Positions 55,165 to 64,000 of a stretch of DNA of 64,000 nucleotides are shown piece after piece. The notes under the pieces are model-generated. The model did no database searches and was not told the origin of the DNA. It saw only the letters and a program-made list of their open reading frames with translations. Source of the DNA: Sialis fuliginosa (taxonomy: Eukaryota; Arthropoda; Insecta; Megaloptera; Sialidae); assembly GCA_961205875.1 (NCBI GenBank), contig OY540809.1, forward strand, positions 32,748,267 through 32,812,266, read 5' to 3'. A program made the position numbers and the translations under genes. How positions within the stretch are numbered: position 1 is the first letter of the stretch; each line of letters begins with the position of its first letter.

Positions 55165-56690
55165 GAGATAAGCGGTAAAAGATACAAAAATAAGCTTTTT
55201 TATGTAGGTAGAGTTAATTAACTAATTGTATAAACAATCAATTTTTATAAAAATTGTGTAGTGTGTAATATACAATAAAATAACTCAAAAACTACTGAAC
55301 CGATTTTAATACGGCTTTCACCAATAGACAAATAACACAGGTTTACAAAAAAACAAAAGTTTATGAATATTTGACGAGACCTTTGTATTCTTATGTATTT
55401 TGACGTCCTGAATCCGAATCTGAGGTCCGTTGACCTTGGTTAGCTCAATTTCAAGGTCATTTTAAGGTCAAATTTTTAAAAATCGCTAAATGATTCTGGT
55501 AAAAGGTGATACATAGGTTTTTCTGGTCTCTGATTCTGAATTTGACATCCGTTGACCGCTATGAGGTCAGGTTCAAGGTCATTTCAAGGTCAAAGTGGGA
55601 AAAATCGCTCGAAAATTGTGACAAAACAGTACATATAGGTTTTTGGGGTCGGTTAATTAAAATTTGAGGTCCGTAGACCCCTACAATGTCATTTTCAAGG
55701 TCATTTTAAGATCAAAATTTTATTATTAAAAATTGCTAAATGAATCTGATAAAAGGTGGTATATAGGGTTCTCTGGTCGCTGATTCTAAATTTGATGTCT
55801 GTTGACCTCTACGAGGTCAGGTTCAAGGTCATTTCAAGAAAAACTTATATATCACCTTTTACTAGAATCATTTAGCGATTTTTAAAAATTTGACCTTAAA
55901 ATGACCTTGAAACTGAGCTAACCAAGGTCAACGGACCTCAGATTCGGATTCAGGACGTCAAAATACATAAGAATACAAAGGTCTCGTCAAATATTCATAA
56001 ACTTTTTTTTTTGTAAACCTGTGTAATTGTTCGAATCAGGTTTTTGGCTATTATTTTTTTAATGTTGCTGGTTCTATGAAACAACTGTATTTGTTTATAA
56101 TAAAAAAAACTCAACAATAAGATTTCAATGCCACTATTTGCCATATTGATAAATTTGACTTTTTTATGGCGACAATCGATTATATAAGTCTTTGGAAACA
56201 CATACAAACAGTTTTACAAAAATAAAGGTTTTACAAAAAATTGTATTGTGAATCATAAACAAGCAGGATTCTATTATTAAAAATTTAATTAAACAAAAAC
56301 AATTAAAGATATCAGGTCCTAATTTTCAGTTAATGTTCTGTAGGTACTACAGAATGTTTATTTTCTAGGGATGTCAACTTAAAAAACGTTAAACTTTATT
56401 AGTTATTACAGCTTAATAGAGTGTGTTTTCAGCCATTTTAATCAGCTTAACGGATAAACAAATGATTTTTTAAATTTTTTTCAAAATTTTACATGAAATT
56501 TTTTTTGTATAATACTTACAAAAATCATAAAATCTTAAGAATTTTGCAAATGAACCATGCATAACTCCTGTCGCGAGCAAACTTAGGGTATTATTGTACA
56601 CCATATTTGTAACAAATGCTGTTAGTATTAAAACTGTACTCAAAAATAATCTGTTCTAGCCTCCACAGCCTGGACTATAAAAGTTGTAGA
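55165..56690. repeat. Family B element, left-truncated copy in pol
   Basis: TTTTCGAGATAAGCGGTAAA, ACTACTGAACCGATTTTAAT, AAGTCTTTGGAAACACATAC, GAACCATGCATAACTCCTGT and the end GCCTCCACAGCCTGGACTAT follow the order of 9730-10692. The element is interrupted at 55336-56023, and the intact sister copy near 9990-10005 shows the empty site. Confidence 0.75.
55336..56023. mobile_element. PIF/Harbinger-like element copy 2 with TAA duplication
   Basis: The ends CACAGGTTTACAAAAAAACA and the inverse of CACAGGTTTAC are flanked by TAA (55333-55335 and 56024-56026). The sister family B copy at 9990-10005 (AGATAAATAATTATTCAG) lacks the insertion. The interior is a shortened version of 20528-21779: the right half of the palindrome is mostly deleted after the fifth block. 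TCAAGGTCA motifs are again frequent. Confidence 0.87.
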
Positions 56691-57419
56691 GAACATTATT
56701 TTCTATAATTTATGTTCTATTCTTTTTTTGTAGGTATCTTTTATGAATTGACCAAAAATAATAATTTAGTTTTTATTTAAAATTAATTTTAATAATATGA
56801 AGTCTATATAGTTATCTATGAAAATAAAATCATTTATTATTATAACTGTCAATTAAATAGATGTATAGAAATAATAATACCTAAAACGTGCCAAACTGTT
56901 GAAATATTAAATAAATAAGAAGCCATTGACAAAACAAAATTTTTTTAAACATAAAAATTATCATACCGATTTATAATAAAAACATTTGAAATAAAATCAC
57001 AGAATAGAATTAAAATATATCTCGAACATTAACAAAAACAACAATTAATGTAATTTAGTTTATATTCAATTTCTTAGCAGAAAGTATTAACTAATATAAT
57101 TTTCATCTGTATCATGATGTATAAAAAAGTCTTGTGTCGACCAGGGCAGTTTATTTGCAATAATAATTTGCGTTTCTTGTAATATAAATATAAACAATAA
57201 AATCACTATCTTTGCAATAACACATGCGTTAATTTTAACCCACTCGTAGGTATACATACATACATATAACAAATAAAAATATAAAAATTTCAAATTCCTT
57301 TTTTATAGTCATTTGGCATTATAATGACTAGTTTAAAATTAAAATTTTTTTAAATTACATTTAAAAAGGTGCGATGGCTATCACTGGACTTTCTTTGTCG
57401 TTTTCTAACGACTACAGAT

Positions 57420-57560
57420 CGGCACATAGCCATCAAGTCGAAAATAATCAGAATGGATTCAGAGAAGGTTAAAATGGATATTACCATCAAAATCCGAAAT
57501 TGAAAAAAATGGTTTAACAATACTAACTTCAAATTTCAAAGGGGGGTAGACAAAACAAGT
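57420..57560. repeat. Family D fragment
   Basis: GAAAATAATCAGAATGGATT, CAGAGAAGGTTAAAATGGAT, CATCAAAATCCGAAATTG and GGTTTAACAATACTAACTTC match the 3' part of family D at 22290-22395. Confidence 0.65.
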
Positions 57561-58126
57561 TTTGAAGTTCGAAGCAAAAGAATTGTAGTATATTAAATTA
57601 AGAATTATTTTTTTTTGATTTGCTATAGTTTTACATAATAATATATTGTTTCTTATGGGGTATGACCTATACGATCCCACCCCCTTTATTTAAATTGATT
57701 TAAATTTATAAGTTTTTTAAGGGGAGCATAACATTAAAACGAATATCCTTCGCCTTTCAGTGGGGGAGGGGGCTTACATACTCCTACCCCCCTTCAAAAC
57801 GTTTTAATCTTCACCTTATCAATATTAATGAGACATATAATTTTATATCAAGTTTAATATATTTCAATACTAAAATTCGGAATATCAAATATTTATTACC
57901 ACAAAATTTACTTATACAATTTTCAATAGATTACATAATAATTTAATTGCACAAATATAATATGAAAACTATAAACGAAGAGTAGTTCTTTATCTAGCAA
58001 ATGAATTTCAAAATATCTGTCTTTGTTTGATACATGGAGAAATGATTTAAATATTATAATAATCAAATGGGAGGAGCCTACTAAGTTTGTGATGAACGAA
58101 AATGAATACAAACTGCAAGACCATTA
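57561..58126. other. AT-rich DNA between repeats and reverse transcriptase
   Basis: No domain was recognised. G-rich runs occur at 57541-57547 and 57762-57772 with C-rich partners near 57667-57675 and 57785-57792. The boundary where pol resumes lies between about 58080 and 58130. Confidence 0.35.
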
Positions 58127-59071
58127 ATGCAGGTGACTGTACATAGCCTAATAATTGATAAAATAAATAGCAAACTTGACTCAATTCCAAATTTAGATAA
58201 GGAACACCAAGAAAGCTTGTGTGCGTTATTATACCAATATAGAGGTATATTTAGTAATCGACCTGGTTTAAACAATAAGTACGTTCATCCTCTGAATCTA
58301 AGCGATTATTCTCCTTTTATGGGCCGCATCTACTCTATTCCTTTTGCTCATCGAGTAAAAGTAGCCTCCCATTTATCTCAGATGGAGCAATGGGGGATCA
58401 TCGAAAGGTCAAATACCTGTTATATAAACCCCCTTGTTACCGTCATTAAGGGAGACGGGAGTGTACGCATCTGTTTAGATGCTCGAGAATTAAATAAAAG
58501 GTTGGTCGACGACCAGGAGAGAGTGCATAAGCCCGAGGAGATTTTACAGAGATTCGAAAAGATCTCATTTATTTCGACGATTGACTTAGTTCAATCATAT
58601 TGGCAAGTTCCGTTAAGGCCAGAGGACCGAAAGTACACGGGTTTTCTATTTAACGGCAAAACCTATCATTTTAAGGTTATGCCATTTGAGATAAAAACTG
58701 CAGTTGCTGGCTTTACTCGGTGTATGGATAAGGTGTTAGGTAACGAGGTTTCTGATTTTACGACCGCTTATATTGATGATTTGTTGACAATATCTGGTTC
58801 ATTTGACAATCATATCAAACAGCTCCAAAAACTATTCCAGAAATTAAAAGAAGTCAATATGACCTTAAATTGGAACAAATCATCATTTTGCTGTAAAGAA
58901 GCGCAATCCTTAGGCTACATACTTTCACCGGTCGGTATTATTCCAGATCCTAAAAGAACCAACGCCATTTTACAACTTCCTAGACCAAAAAATATAAAGC
59001 AATTACAAAAGTTTCTAGGGTTGTGCAACTATGACCGACGGTTTATTAGGGGTTACAGTATGCTAGTCTAA
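58127..59071 (+). pseudogene. Pol reverse transcriptase domain
   Basis: The frame has 314 codons. Motifs in order: NPLVTVIKGDGSVRICLDAR with ELNK (residues 101-124), STIDLVQSYWQVPL (catalytic Asp 153), KVMPFEIKTAVAGF (184-196), the active site YIDD (215-218), then LGYILSPVGIIPDP and FLGLCNYDRRFIRG. The usual MPFGLK has become MPFEIK, a Gly-to-Glu change at residue 188. The frame stops at TAA 59069-59071 in the motif that normally continues to a PLY; the same frame continues downstream (PLYTLLKKNVPWVW), so the stop is a point mutation. Confidence 0.92.
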
Positions 59072-60278
59072 CCGTTATACACGCTCTTAAAGAAAAACGT
59101 TCCATGGGTTTGGACTGAAGCTCTCGACAAAATAAAACTGGCCTTTTCCCATATTACTTTGCTGACTCCCCATTAGTTGACAAAGAATATTATATTTCTA
59201 CCGACAGCTCTTCTTATTGTCTGGGTGCTGTTCTTTTCCAATACAATGAGCAAAATCAGCGCCAGATTTTAGCTTACGCCAGTCGAACGTTAAGTTCCGC
59301 GGAGATGAACTATTCTGCTACCGAGCGAGAAGCCTTAGCCGTGGTTTGGGCATTAGAAAAATGGCGTGTCTATGTATTAGGCTCGCGCGTTATTTTAGTC
59401 ACTGATTGCCAAGCTCTTTCCTTTATGAAAAATTGTCCGGTATTCAATGCGCGAATTTTACGTTGGGTTCTCGCCCTGCAAGAGTATAATTTGACGGTAC
59501 AATACTGTCCGGGCCACCTGAATAAAATAGCCGATTTTTTGTCAAGACCATTTGACCTTTCCCTGGACATAGATGGTCAAGGTAATAAGCTATTTTCGGT
59601 AGCCAGCTCCTTAGAAAAAATTTTAAAAATCCCAAATAATCTGAAACTACAGTTAAAGGTTATCAGTCAGTACCAAGCAGAAGATGACTGGTTAAAAAGT
59701 ATAAAGTTCAAACCAAAGTCCATACCTTCTATCCTTCATAACGAAGAATCTGTTAATCTATCGCATTACGTCAGTAAAAACAATATTATATTTTTTCGGC
59801 ATAATATAAATCAGAATTGGAAAGTTTGTCTTCCTAAGATACTGATAGACTCAGTAATACGCGCAATTCATGAAACGTACGGACATATGGGCCTGAAGAA
59901 AACGCTAGCACTAATTAGGGAAGAGTTCTTTTTTCCATTTATACAAACGCGAGTAAGGAGAATAGTAACCACCTGTATATTATGTTTAAAAAGTAAAACC
60001 CCTAACCACTATTTGCGAAGCGAATTACATCCTATTGTACCCAACTCTGAAAACGACCTGTTGGCATTGGACTTATTCGGTCCTCTCCCCCGAGCTCCTG
60101 GTGGGGTTAAATATATATTAGTTCTGTTAAACGTTTTCACTAAATATGTTTCTCTATATGCGATAAAGCGAGCCAATAGCTCAGTCATTCTAGCCAAGCT
60201 GAAGAACGATTACTTAGGTAAATTTCCGAAACCAAATAAAATATTATCAGACCATGGTTCTCAATTTACGTCATCATA
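59072..60278 (+). pseudogene. Pol RNase H and integrase N-terminal and core regions
   Basis: After the stop at 59071 the reverse transcriptase frame continues to a second stop (TAG 59174-59176). The frame is then shifted by an indel near 59166-59172 into the one with STDSSSYCLGAVL, the RNase H Asp. AEMNYSATEREALAVVWALE supplies the Glu and VTDCQAL the next Asp. Integrase follows with HETYGHMG and CILC (HHCC zinc finger), LALDLFGPLP (first catalytic Asp, codon 60070) and LSDHGSQF (second Asp, codon 60250). It is cut by the insertion at 60279, before the catalytic Glu. Confidence 0.9.
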
Positions 60279-61052
60279 AGGGCGGGGTAAGGTTTTAAAA
60301 AAAAATTTTTTTTTATTTATTTTTTTTTTTTTTTAACTGAATGCATAATATTTCAAGAATATTGTGTCTAAATTTCAAGTCGATTGGAGCAAAATTGACG
60401 AAGTTATGAGTATTTTTATATCTGGCGGATTTTTATACCTACCCGAGCGCGCTATTGTTTCAACGCAAGTACAAACGATTTTTTATTAGTGTTCAAAACT
60501 TTAAAGCATTTTCCCCACAACTCACTTTTTCAAAGTCGGTGCCCCTCATAACGTCAAAACTACTGCACCGATCCTTTTGAAATTTTGAACACTATTTCTG
60601 TACATAATTTACGAGGTAACGCTGGAGAGTTTTTTTTCAAATTTGTTAATAATTTTTATTTTACAATAACAAACTAGCCGATTTTTTCGCAAAAAATCGC
60701 ATTTTTCGCTTCAAAGTGTTCCAAAAAAGCGAAAAATTTAAATTTCGAAAAACCCTCCCGGCGTTACCTGGGGAAAACTATTATCTAACGAATGAACTTT
60801 GATTTTTTGATTTCGAATGATCCAGCACCAAGTTATGAGGGGCACCGTCATTCTACTTTTTTCCGAGAGACGTCCGAATAATTGCTGCCATTGCCGTATT
60901 TTTTAATATTTCTTCGTGAAAATTTTATACAACATTCTTCGAATGTCATTCTTTAATGTACCATTGGTTTTAATAAAGAGATTTTAACTGTGTCGTCACA
61001 AAAAATTCACAAAAACATGCCTTTTTTGTACGAATTAACCTTACCCCGCCTT
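60279..61052. mobile_element. TA-flanked element inserted in the integrase core
   Basis: The ends AGGGCGGGGTAAGGTTTT and the inverse of AAGGCGGGGTAAGGTTAA are flanked by TA (60277-60278, 61053-61054). It is 774 bp and non-coding, with blocks such as AAATCGCATTTTTCGCTTCA and GGGCACCGTCATTCTACTTT. It separates the second catalytic Asp from the Glu of integrase, so it entered after the retroelement. Confidence 0.85.
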
Positions 61053-61054
61053 TA

Positions 61055-61468
61055 AAACAGCTGAACATTAACCCCATTTTCTCTTCTATTCAGCATCCCC
61101 AAAGCAATCCGAGTGAACGCGTAATGCGAGAATTGGGCCGTTTATTGCGCACATATTGTCATAAAAAGCATACTAAAATACAAAAATCAAAATTACACCT
61201 AGCCCGTAACTCAAACGTTAGAAAACAAAAATACGACAAGACAATAAAACCGAAAACTCTCCAACGCGGTCAACTGGTACTGCTAAGAACAAACCCGGTT
61301 AGTTCAAAAGCCGACCAGGAAGCAAAGAAACTATTCCTTCTATATGAAGGCCCCTTTCGCGTAAAAATTTGTTTGGTTTCATCGGCATATTTACTGGAAG
61401 ATCCAGTAACATTAAAGGAGAAAGGGATCCACAATATAAAAAATCTGCGAATAGTCCCAGCAGCATAA
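61055..61468 (+). pseudogene. Integrase C-terminal part
   Basis: The sequence resumes with LNINPIFSSIQHPQSNPSER, in which the Glu at 61115-61117 is the third catalytic residue. It continues through RELGRLLRTYCH to the C-terminal GPF-type motif LFLLYEGPFRV and IHNIKNLRIV, ending at TAA 61466-61468. A few residues expected between the second Asp motif and LNINP are missing, so there was a deletion near the insertion site. Confidence 0.88.
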
Positions 61469-61471
61469 AGA

Positions 61472-61530
61472 AAAAACGTTTTAACGAGAAATAGCCTCTT
61501 CCTCGCTAAAACGTTGGGGGGGGGGGGGGG
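61472..61530 (+). promoter_or_regulatory. Hairpin and polypurine tract before the 3' LTR
   Basis: AACGTTTTAACGAG and its inverse CTCGCTAAAACGTT form a hairpin stem around GAAATAGCCTCTTC, followed at once by an uninterrupted run of about 16 G (61515-61530). The tract ends 4 bp before the LTR and fits the plus-strand primer of reverse transcription. The pure G run is unusual. Confidence 0.7.
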
Positions 61531-61534
61531 CTAT

Positions 61535-61785
61535 TGTAACGCAAATTAGGTTTCAACAGGAAGAATGAAGCGGGAGGTGGGGAGAGAGCGACATGCGAGA
61601 AAGGCAGGGAGTAGTGTTTCCGCTGTGCGGTGTGAAGGATCTTTATCTGTTTTAGGTTGCGAGAGGTTCCGAACCGGTGACGAAAACGCCTACAGGCCCG
61701 TGGCAGCCCAGGAGGTTACGAACCCAAGGCACCTGAACAGTAAAGAGAGATAAAAAGACCGATCCTAGGTAACGAGAGCGTTACA
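61535..61785 (+). repeat. 3' LTR of the gypsy-type element
   Basis: The LTR starts TGTAACGC and ends GCGTTACA, giving an 8-bp inverted TG...CA terminus; length is 251 bp. It is GC-rich relative to its neighbours and carries a chance plus-strand frame (61565-61753). No second copy was found in the window, so the element lacks its 5' LTR here. The sequence after the LTR starts GCACTACAATC. Confidence 0.82.
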
Positions 61786-61829
61786 GCACTACAATCAATT
61801 ATTGTAAGATATATAATTATGTTTGATTT

Positions 61830-62060
61830 AAATAATAATAAAATAAGTTATAGAATATTTTATTATCTGTTTGAACAATCCATTCATTAGTATGTTTACA
61901 AAATCCTTATAAAAAAAAACTTTGGGCTCTTCGTTGCGGGTCTTCCGGGTTAAACTTTGGTAAGGAGTTTTCAGGAAATACACATCTCGGCATGTTTTAA
62001 CCACGGGCTAAATTTAGTACCTCACATTATCCTAAAATTGAAAATTTTATTGTAATATAA
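61830..62060. repeat. Dispersed repeat family A, partial copy
   Basis: AATATTTTATTATCTGTTTG, AACAATCCATTCATTAGTAT, TTTACAAAATCCTTATAAAA and GTTTTCAGGAAATACACATC correspond to 8750-8935 and 6510-6650. Confidence 0.6.
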
Positions 62061-62576
62061 AATAGCAATATTTATGTACCTATACATTTAACATCTTCCT
62101 ATATTACGTACAGGAAGAATAAATACGAACAAATAAAAAATATTATACATATTTATATTTATAAATAATAAACATAATATATATTTCTTGTGATTACCTA
62201 ATAAGTTTATGTTTTATTCATATAATTCTTTGTAGATTTTTTTAGTTTTATATATTTTTATAAATACATTTTGTCTATTATACAGATATGTTTTAATAGA
62301 TATTTATGTTGTGTTTTTACATATTTATTTCTTTAATTTTTTTAGATTCTAAAATCTACCTAGAATCGACCATAACATGTTTTTCTTGAAAATTTCGGAT
62401 TTGACACTTTTTACTAATACTTTGATTTCACTAATTTATTGATTAAATCGAAAAAAAATTTGTAACTATTTCACTATTTTGATTTAAAAAAAACTATTTG
62501 CCAACTATTTTACAGAAAAAAATCAACTATATAGTAACTATTTCATTTAAAATAACAACTATTTTTCCAATCTCTA
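62061..62576. other. AT-rich DNA ending in a hAT-like right end
   Basis: Mostly anonymous A/T-rich sequence. The last 60 bp (ACTATATAGTAACTATTTCA, then AACTATTTTTCCAATCTCTA) match the right end of the hAT-like MITE at 14073-14359. A left end was not found, so this is a truncated or solo end placed directly before family A sequence. Confidence 0.55.
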
Positions 62577-62615
62577 ATTATAACACATTCTTGGTCATAA
62601 ATAACTTTATACCTA

Positions 62616-63885
62616 CCGTAAACCGGGGTTACTTTGCTCCACTTTTATGATTATTTTTTAAAACTCTATAGAAATAAATAGAAAAATCGATAGAAGTGAC
62701 TTTTTGCCGTTTAGTACTTATATATGGGATCTAATACAACATATTCACATGGTCACTTATTTGATAAATAGTAAATGTAATTTTTTTTGTTTAAAAGTGG
62801 AGCAAAGTTTCCCATAGGCCGGGGTTACTTTGCTCCATTCTATATTTTTCCATTATAACGCCACTATTTAAGTAGATAGAGTAAAGTTAAGCATGTGTTT
62901 TATCGACTTTTATCCGGGGCTCATGTCTGTCCAAAAAAATTCCAAATATTATACCTAAGGATTTTGTTTTTATTATAAAAAAATGAAACTACATTTATTC
63001 ATTAAAAAATTAAAATAAATCGCACAAAACAATTTTTTTTAAAATAGCAAACAGTGTTATAAGTTTGAATTAAGAATAGATGTTAAATCTGGAACGGAAA
63101 AAAACCCTCTTAGAGATTTGCTTGGAAGGCTTAATGAAGTCTATGACATCAGACCATGTTTCGAGGGCCATTTCCAAATTGTTCTTCTTGGTATTTTATA
63201 GATTTGTTCTGCTCTTCTATGTGAAATATCACCTCTTTTTATTTCGTTTAAGCATTCTTGCAAGGCTTCAGGTGTATAATCACAATACCGCCTTGACTTT
63301 GACACCAGCTATCTTTTATAGTTTCTGGTATTTCTGTAACCAAAAAACGTAAATAAATATACAAAATAAAAAATATAAGAACCATTTGAATTAGGTATTA
63401 TTATTCAAAATGTAACTTAAAATTGTTTTCTTTCTGAATTTTAACGTCTTTCGGGGTTACTTTGTCTGGAGCAAAGTAACCCCAAAAGACATTAAAATCT
63501 GCCAGTTCGGAGAGAAAATAATTTTAGGTTATTTAGTATCATCAAGTAATGGTAGCTTCATCTACAACATTATAATAAAAGGATATAAAAACTAATTTAT
63601 AAACACTTACTTGATAGTTATGAAGAGGAACCGCCACATACACCAAATTTTGCACATTAAAAAAAATATAGTTTTATCGACCACCACTTCACTGACTAGC
63701 TGTTTCTTTAATAATGAACATACACCGATATTTTAGGCTACAATCATATTACAAAGCAACCCTTAATAACTGTTACATTTTGTTTGGTAGAATATGTATC
63801 ATGTATAACCGTAAAACTACATTGAAACTATTTTACTAATGGAGCAAAGTAACCTCCACTGGCGCAAAGTAACCCCGGTTTACGG
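62616..63885. mobile_element. TA-flanked pogo-like element with CCGTAAACCGGGGTTACTTT ends
   Basis: The ends CCGTAAACCGGGGTTACTTT and its inverse are flanked by TA (62614-62615, 63886-63887). The family A copy near 8650 (ACTTTATACTTATCAAAAAG) shows the uninterrupted target. Additional internal copies of GGGGTTACTTTGCTCC are at about 62822, 63455 (both orientations) and 63844. It carries a decayed pogo-like HTH coding region on the minus strand. A TA target and pogo-type HTH agree with the Tc1/mariner-pogo superfamily. Confidence 0.87.
63141..63329 (-). pseudogene. Pogo/Tigger-like transposase N-terminal HTH remnant
   Basis: On the minus strand the frame reads TRNYKR, a TAG stop, then SKSRRYCDYTPEALQECLNE, IKRGDISHRRAEQIYKIPRR and TIWKW followed by KHG, ending at TAG 63143-63141. 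RNYKR followed by an EAL...I..G..S...A...Y.IP..T sequence is the Pipsqueak-type helix-turn-helix that starts pogo/Tigger transposases and binds the terminal repeats. A good acceptor (TTTTTGGTTACAG) lies just upstream. The rest of the transposase is absent. The 90-codon plus-strand frame across it is a shadow. Confidence 0.65.
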
Positions 63886-64000
63886 TATCAAAAAGGCTGT
63901 CGAACTCAAAATTTTACATTTTTAAAGTAAAATTTTTAGTTTGACCACCATTTTGAAAGGTGTACAATTATTTTTGGTGAAAATAATAATAAAAAAGGTT
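63886..64000. repeat. Family A sequence resuming after the insertion
   Basis: ATCAAAAAGGCTGTCGAACT and TTTTGAAAGGTGTACAATTA continue the repeat interrupted at 62615, matching 8663-8760. The window ends inside it. Confidence 0.65.

Larger units (their letters stand above)
54926..58126. other. Repeat-filled interval within pol
   Basis: Protease and reverse transcriptase are in the same numerical frame but separated by 3.2 kb of AT-rich DNA. It holds a partial family B element (55165-56690, itself carrying a Harbinger-like insertion) and a family D fragment (57420-57560). Exact insertion boundaries and a duplication could not be read. Small frames inside are not genes. Confidence 0.6.
53907..61785 (+). 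mobile_element. Damaged Ty3/gypsy-type LTR retroelement
   Basis: In order on the plus strand: end of gag (to 54080), protease (54104-54925), a repeat-filled interval (54926-58126), reverse transcriptase (58127-59071), RNase H and integrase (59072-60278), a nested insertion (60279-61052), integrase C-terminus (61055-61468), polypurine tract and 3' LTR (61535-61785). The PR-RT-RH-IN order is Ty3/gypsy. No env frame fits between integrase and LTR. No 5' LTR was found, so the 5' end is truncated or unrecognisable. Stops, a frameshift and insertions make it non-functional. Confidence 0.9.

Noticed and set aside
61565..61753. 62-codon frame in the 3' LTR
   Set aside because: It lies entirely within the LTR, has a low-complexity basic composition and no known match. 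The LTR reading from TGTAACGC/GCGTTACA explains the region.
63080..63352. 90-codon plus-strand frame in the last element
   Set aside because: The opposite strand reads a pogo-type helix-turn-helix (EALQECLNEI...IPRRTIWKW). The plus frame is its shadow.

Overview
This is an AT-rich animal genomic window, almost certainly arthropod and probably an insect with a large, repeat-rich genome. Three spliced exons of a tolloid/BMP1-family metalloprotease gene, with canonical GT-AG junctions, lie on the minus strand. Nearly everything else is transposon-derived: long palindromic non-autonomous elements nested in one another, and one damaged Ty3/gypsy-type LTR retroelement on the plus strand. No prokaryotic signatures, rRNA or intact tRNA genes were seen.

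Layout. 1-22.6 kb is downstream of the host gene. It holds foldback and palindromic elements: a TA-flanked CAGGGTG family (3626-4807 and 12679-13847), a hAT-like element with a perfect 8-bp duplication (4918-5782), a possible minus-strand LTR remnant with a well-spaced TATA box and initiator (6096-6130), a 1.7-kb palindrome (9014-10692), a 2-kb palindrome split by a small hAT-like element (13857-15920), and a PIF/Harbinger-like element rich in TCAAGGTCA (20528-21779).

22.9-52.4 kb is the 3' end of the tolloid gene. It has a candidate poly(A) signal (22930), the last exon (23119-23301), a 25.7-kb last intron, the penultimate exon (48962-49270), a 2.75-kb intron and an exon at 52022-52431. Together the exons encode EGF2, CUB4, CUB5 and a short acidic tail. 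The large intron is packed with nested elements: hAT-like elements of 4.6 kb and 6.2 kb, each with a perfect 8-bp duplication; a pogo/Tigger-like remnant carrying a transposase C-terminal fragment; another 8-bp-duplicated hAT-like element; an 8-kb nested palindrome; and a piggyBac-like remnant with a transposase cysteine-rich tail.

52.4-64 kb is upstream in the gene, inside a further intron whose 5' exon is not in the window. It holds the LTR retroelement: the end of gag, a TTTAAAC frameshift heptamer at the gag stop, protease, reverse transcriptase, RNase H, integrase, polypurine tract and a 251-bp 3' LTR. The pol region is broken by in-frame stops, a frameshift and at least two nested insertions, and no 5' LTR was found. 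The window ends in a TA-flanked element that carries a degenerate pogo-like helix-turn-helix on its minus strand.

The only host gene with a clear function is the tolloid protease. The transposons interact through nesting, and in several cases the opposite arm of a palindrome or a sister copy preserves the empty insertion site, so the order of events can be read from this sequence alone.
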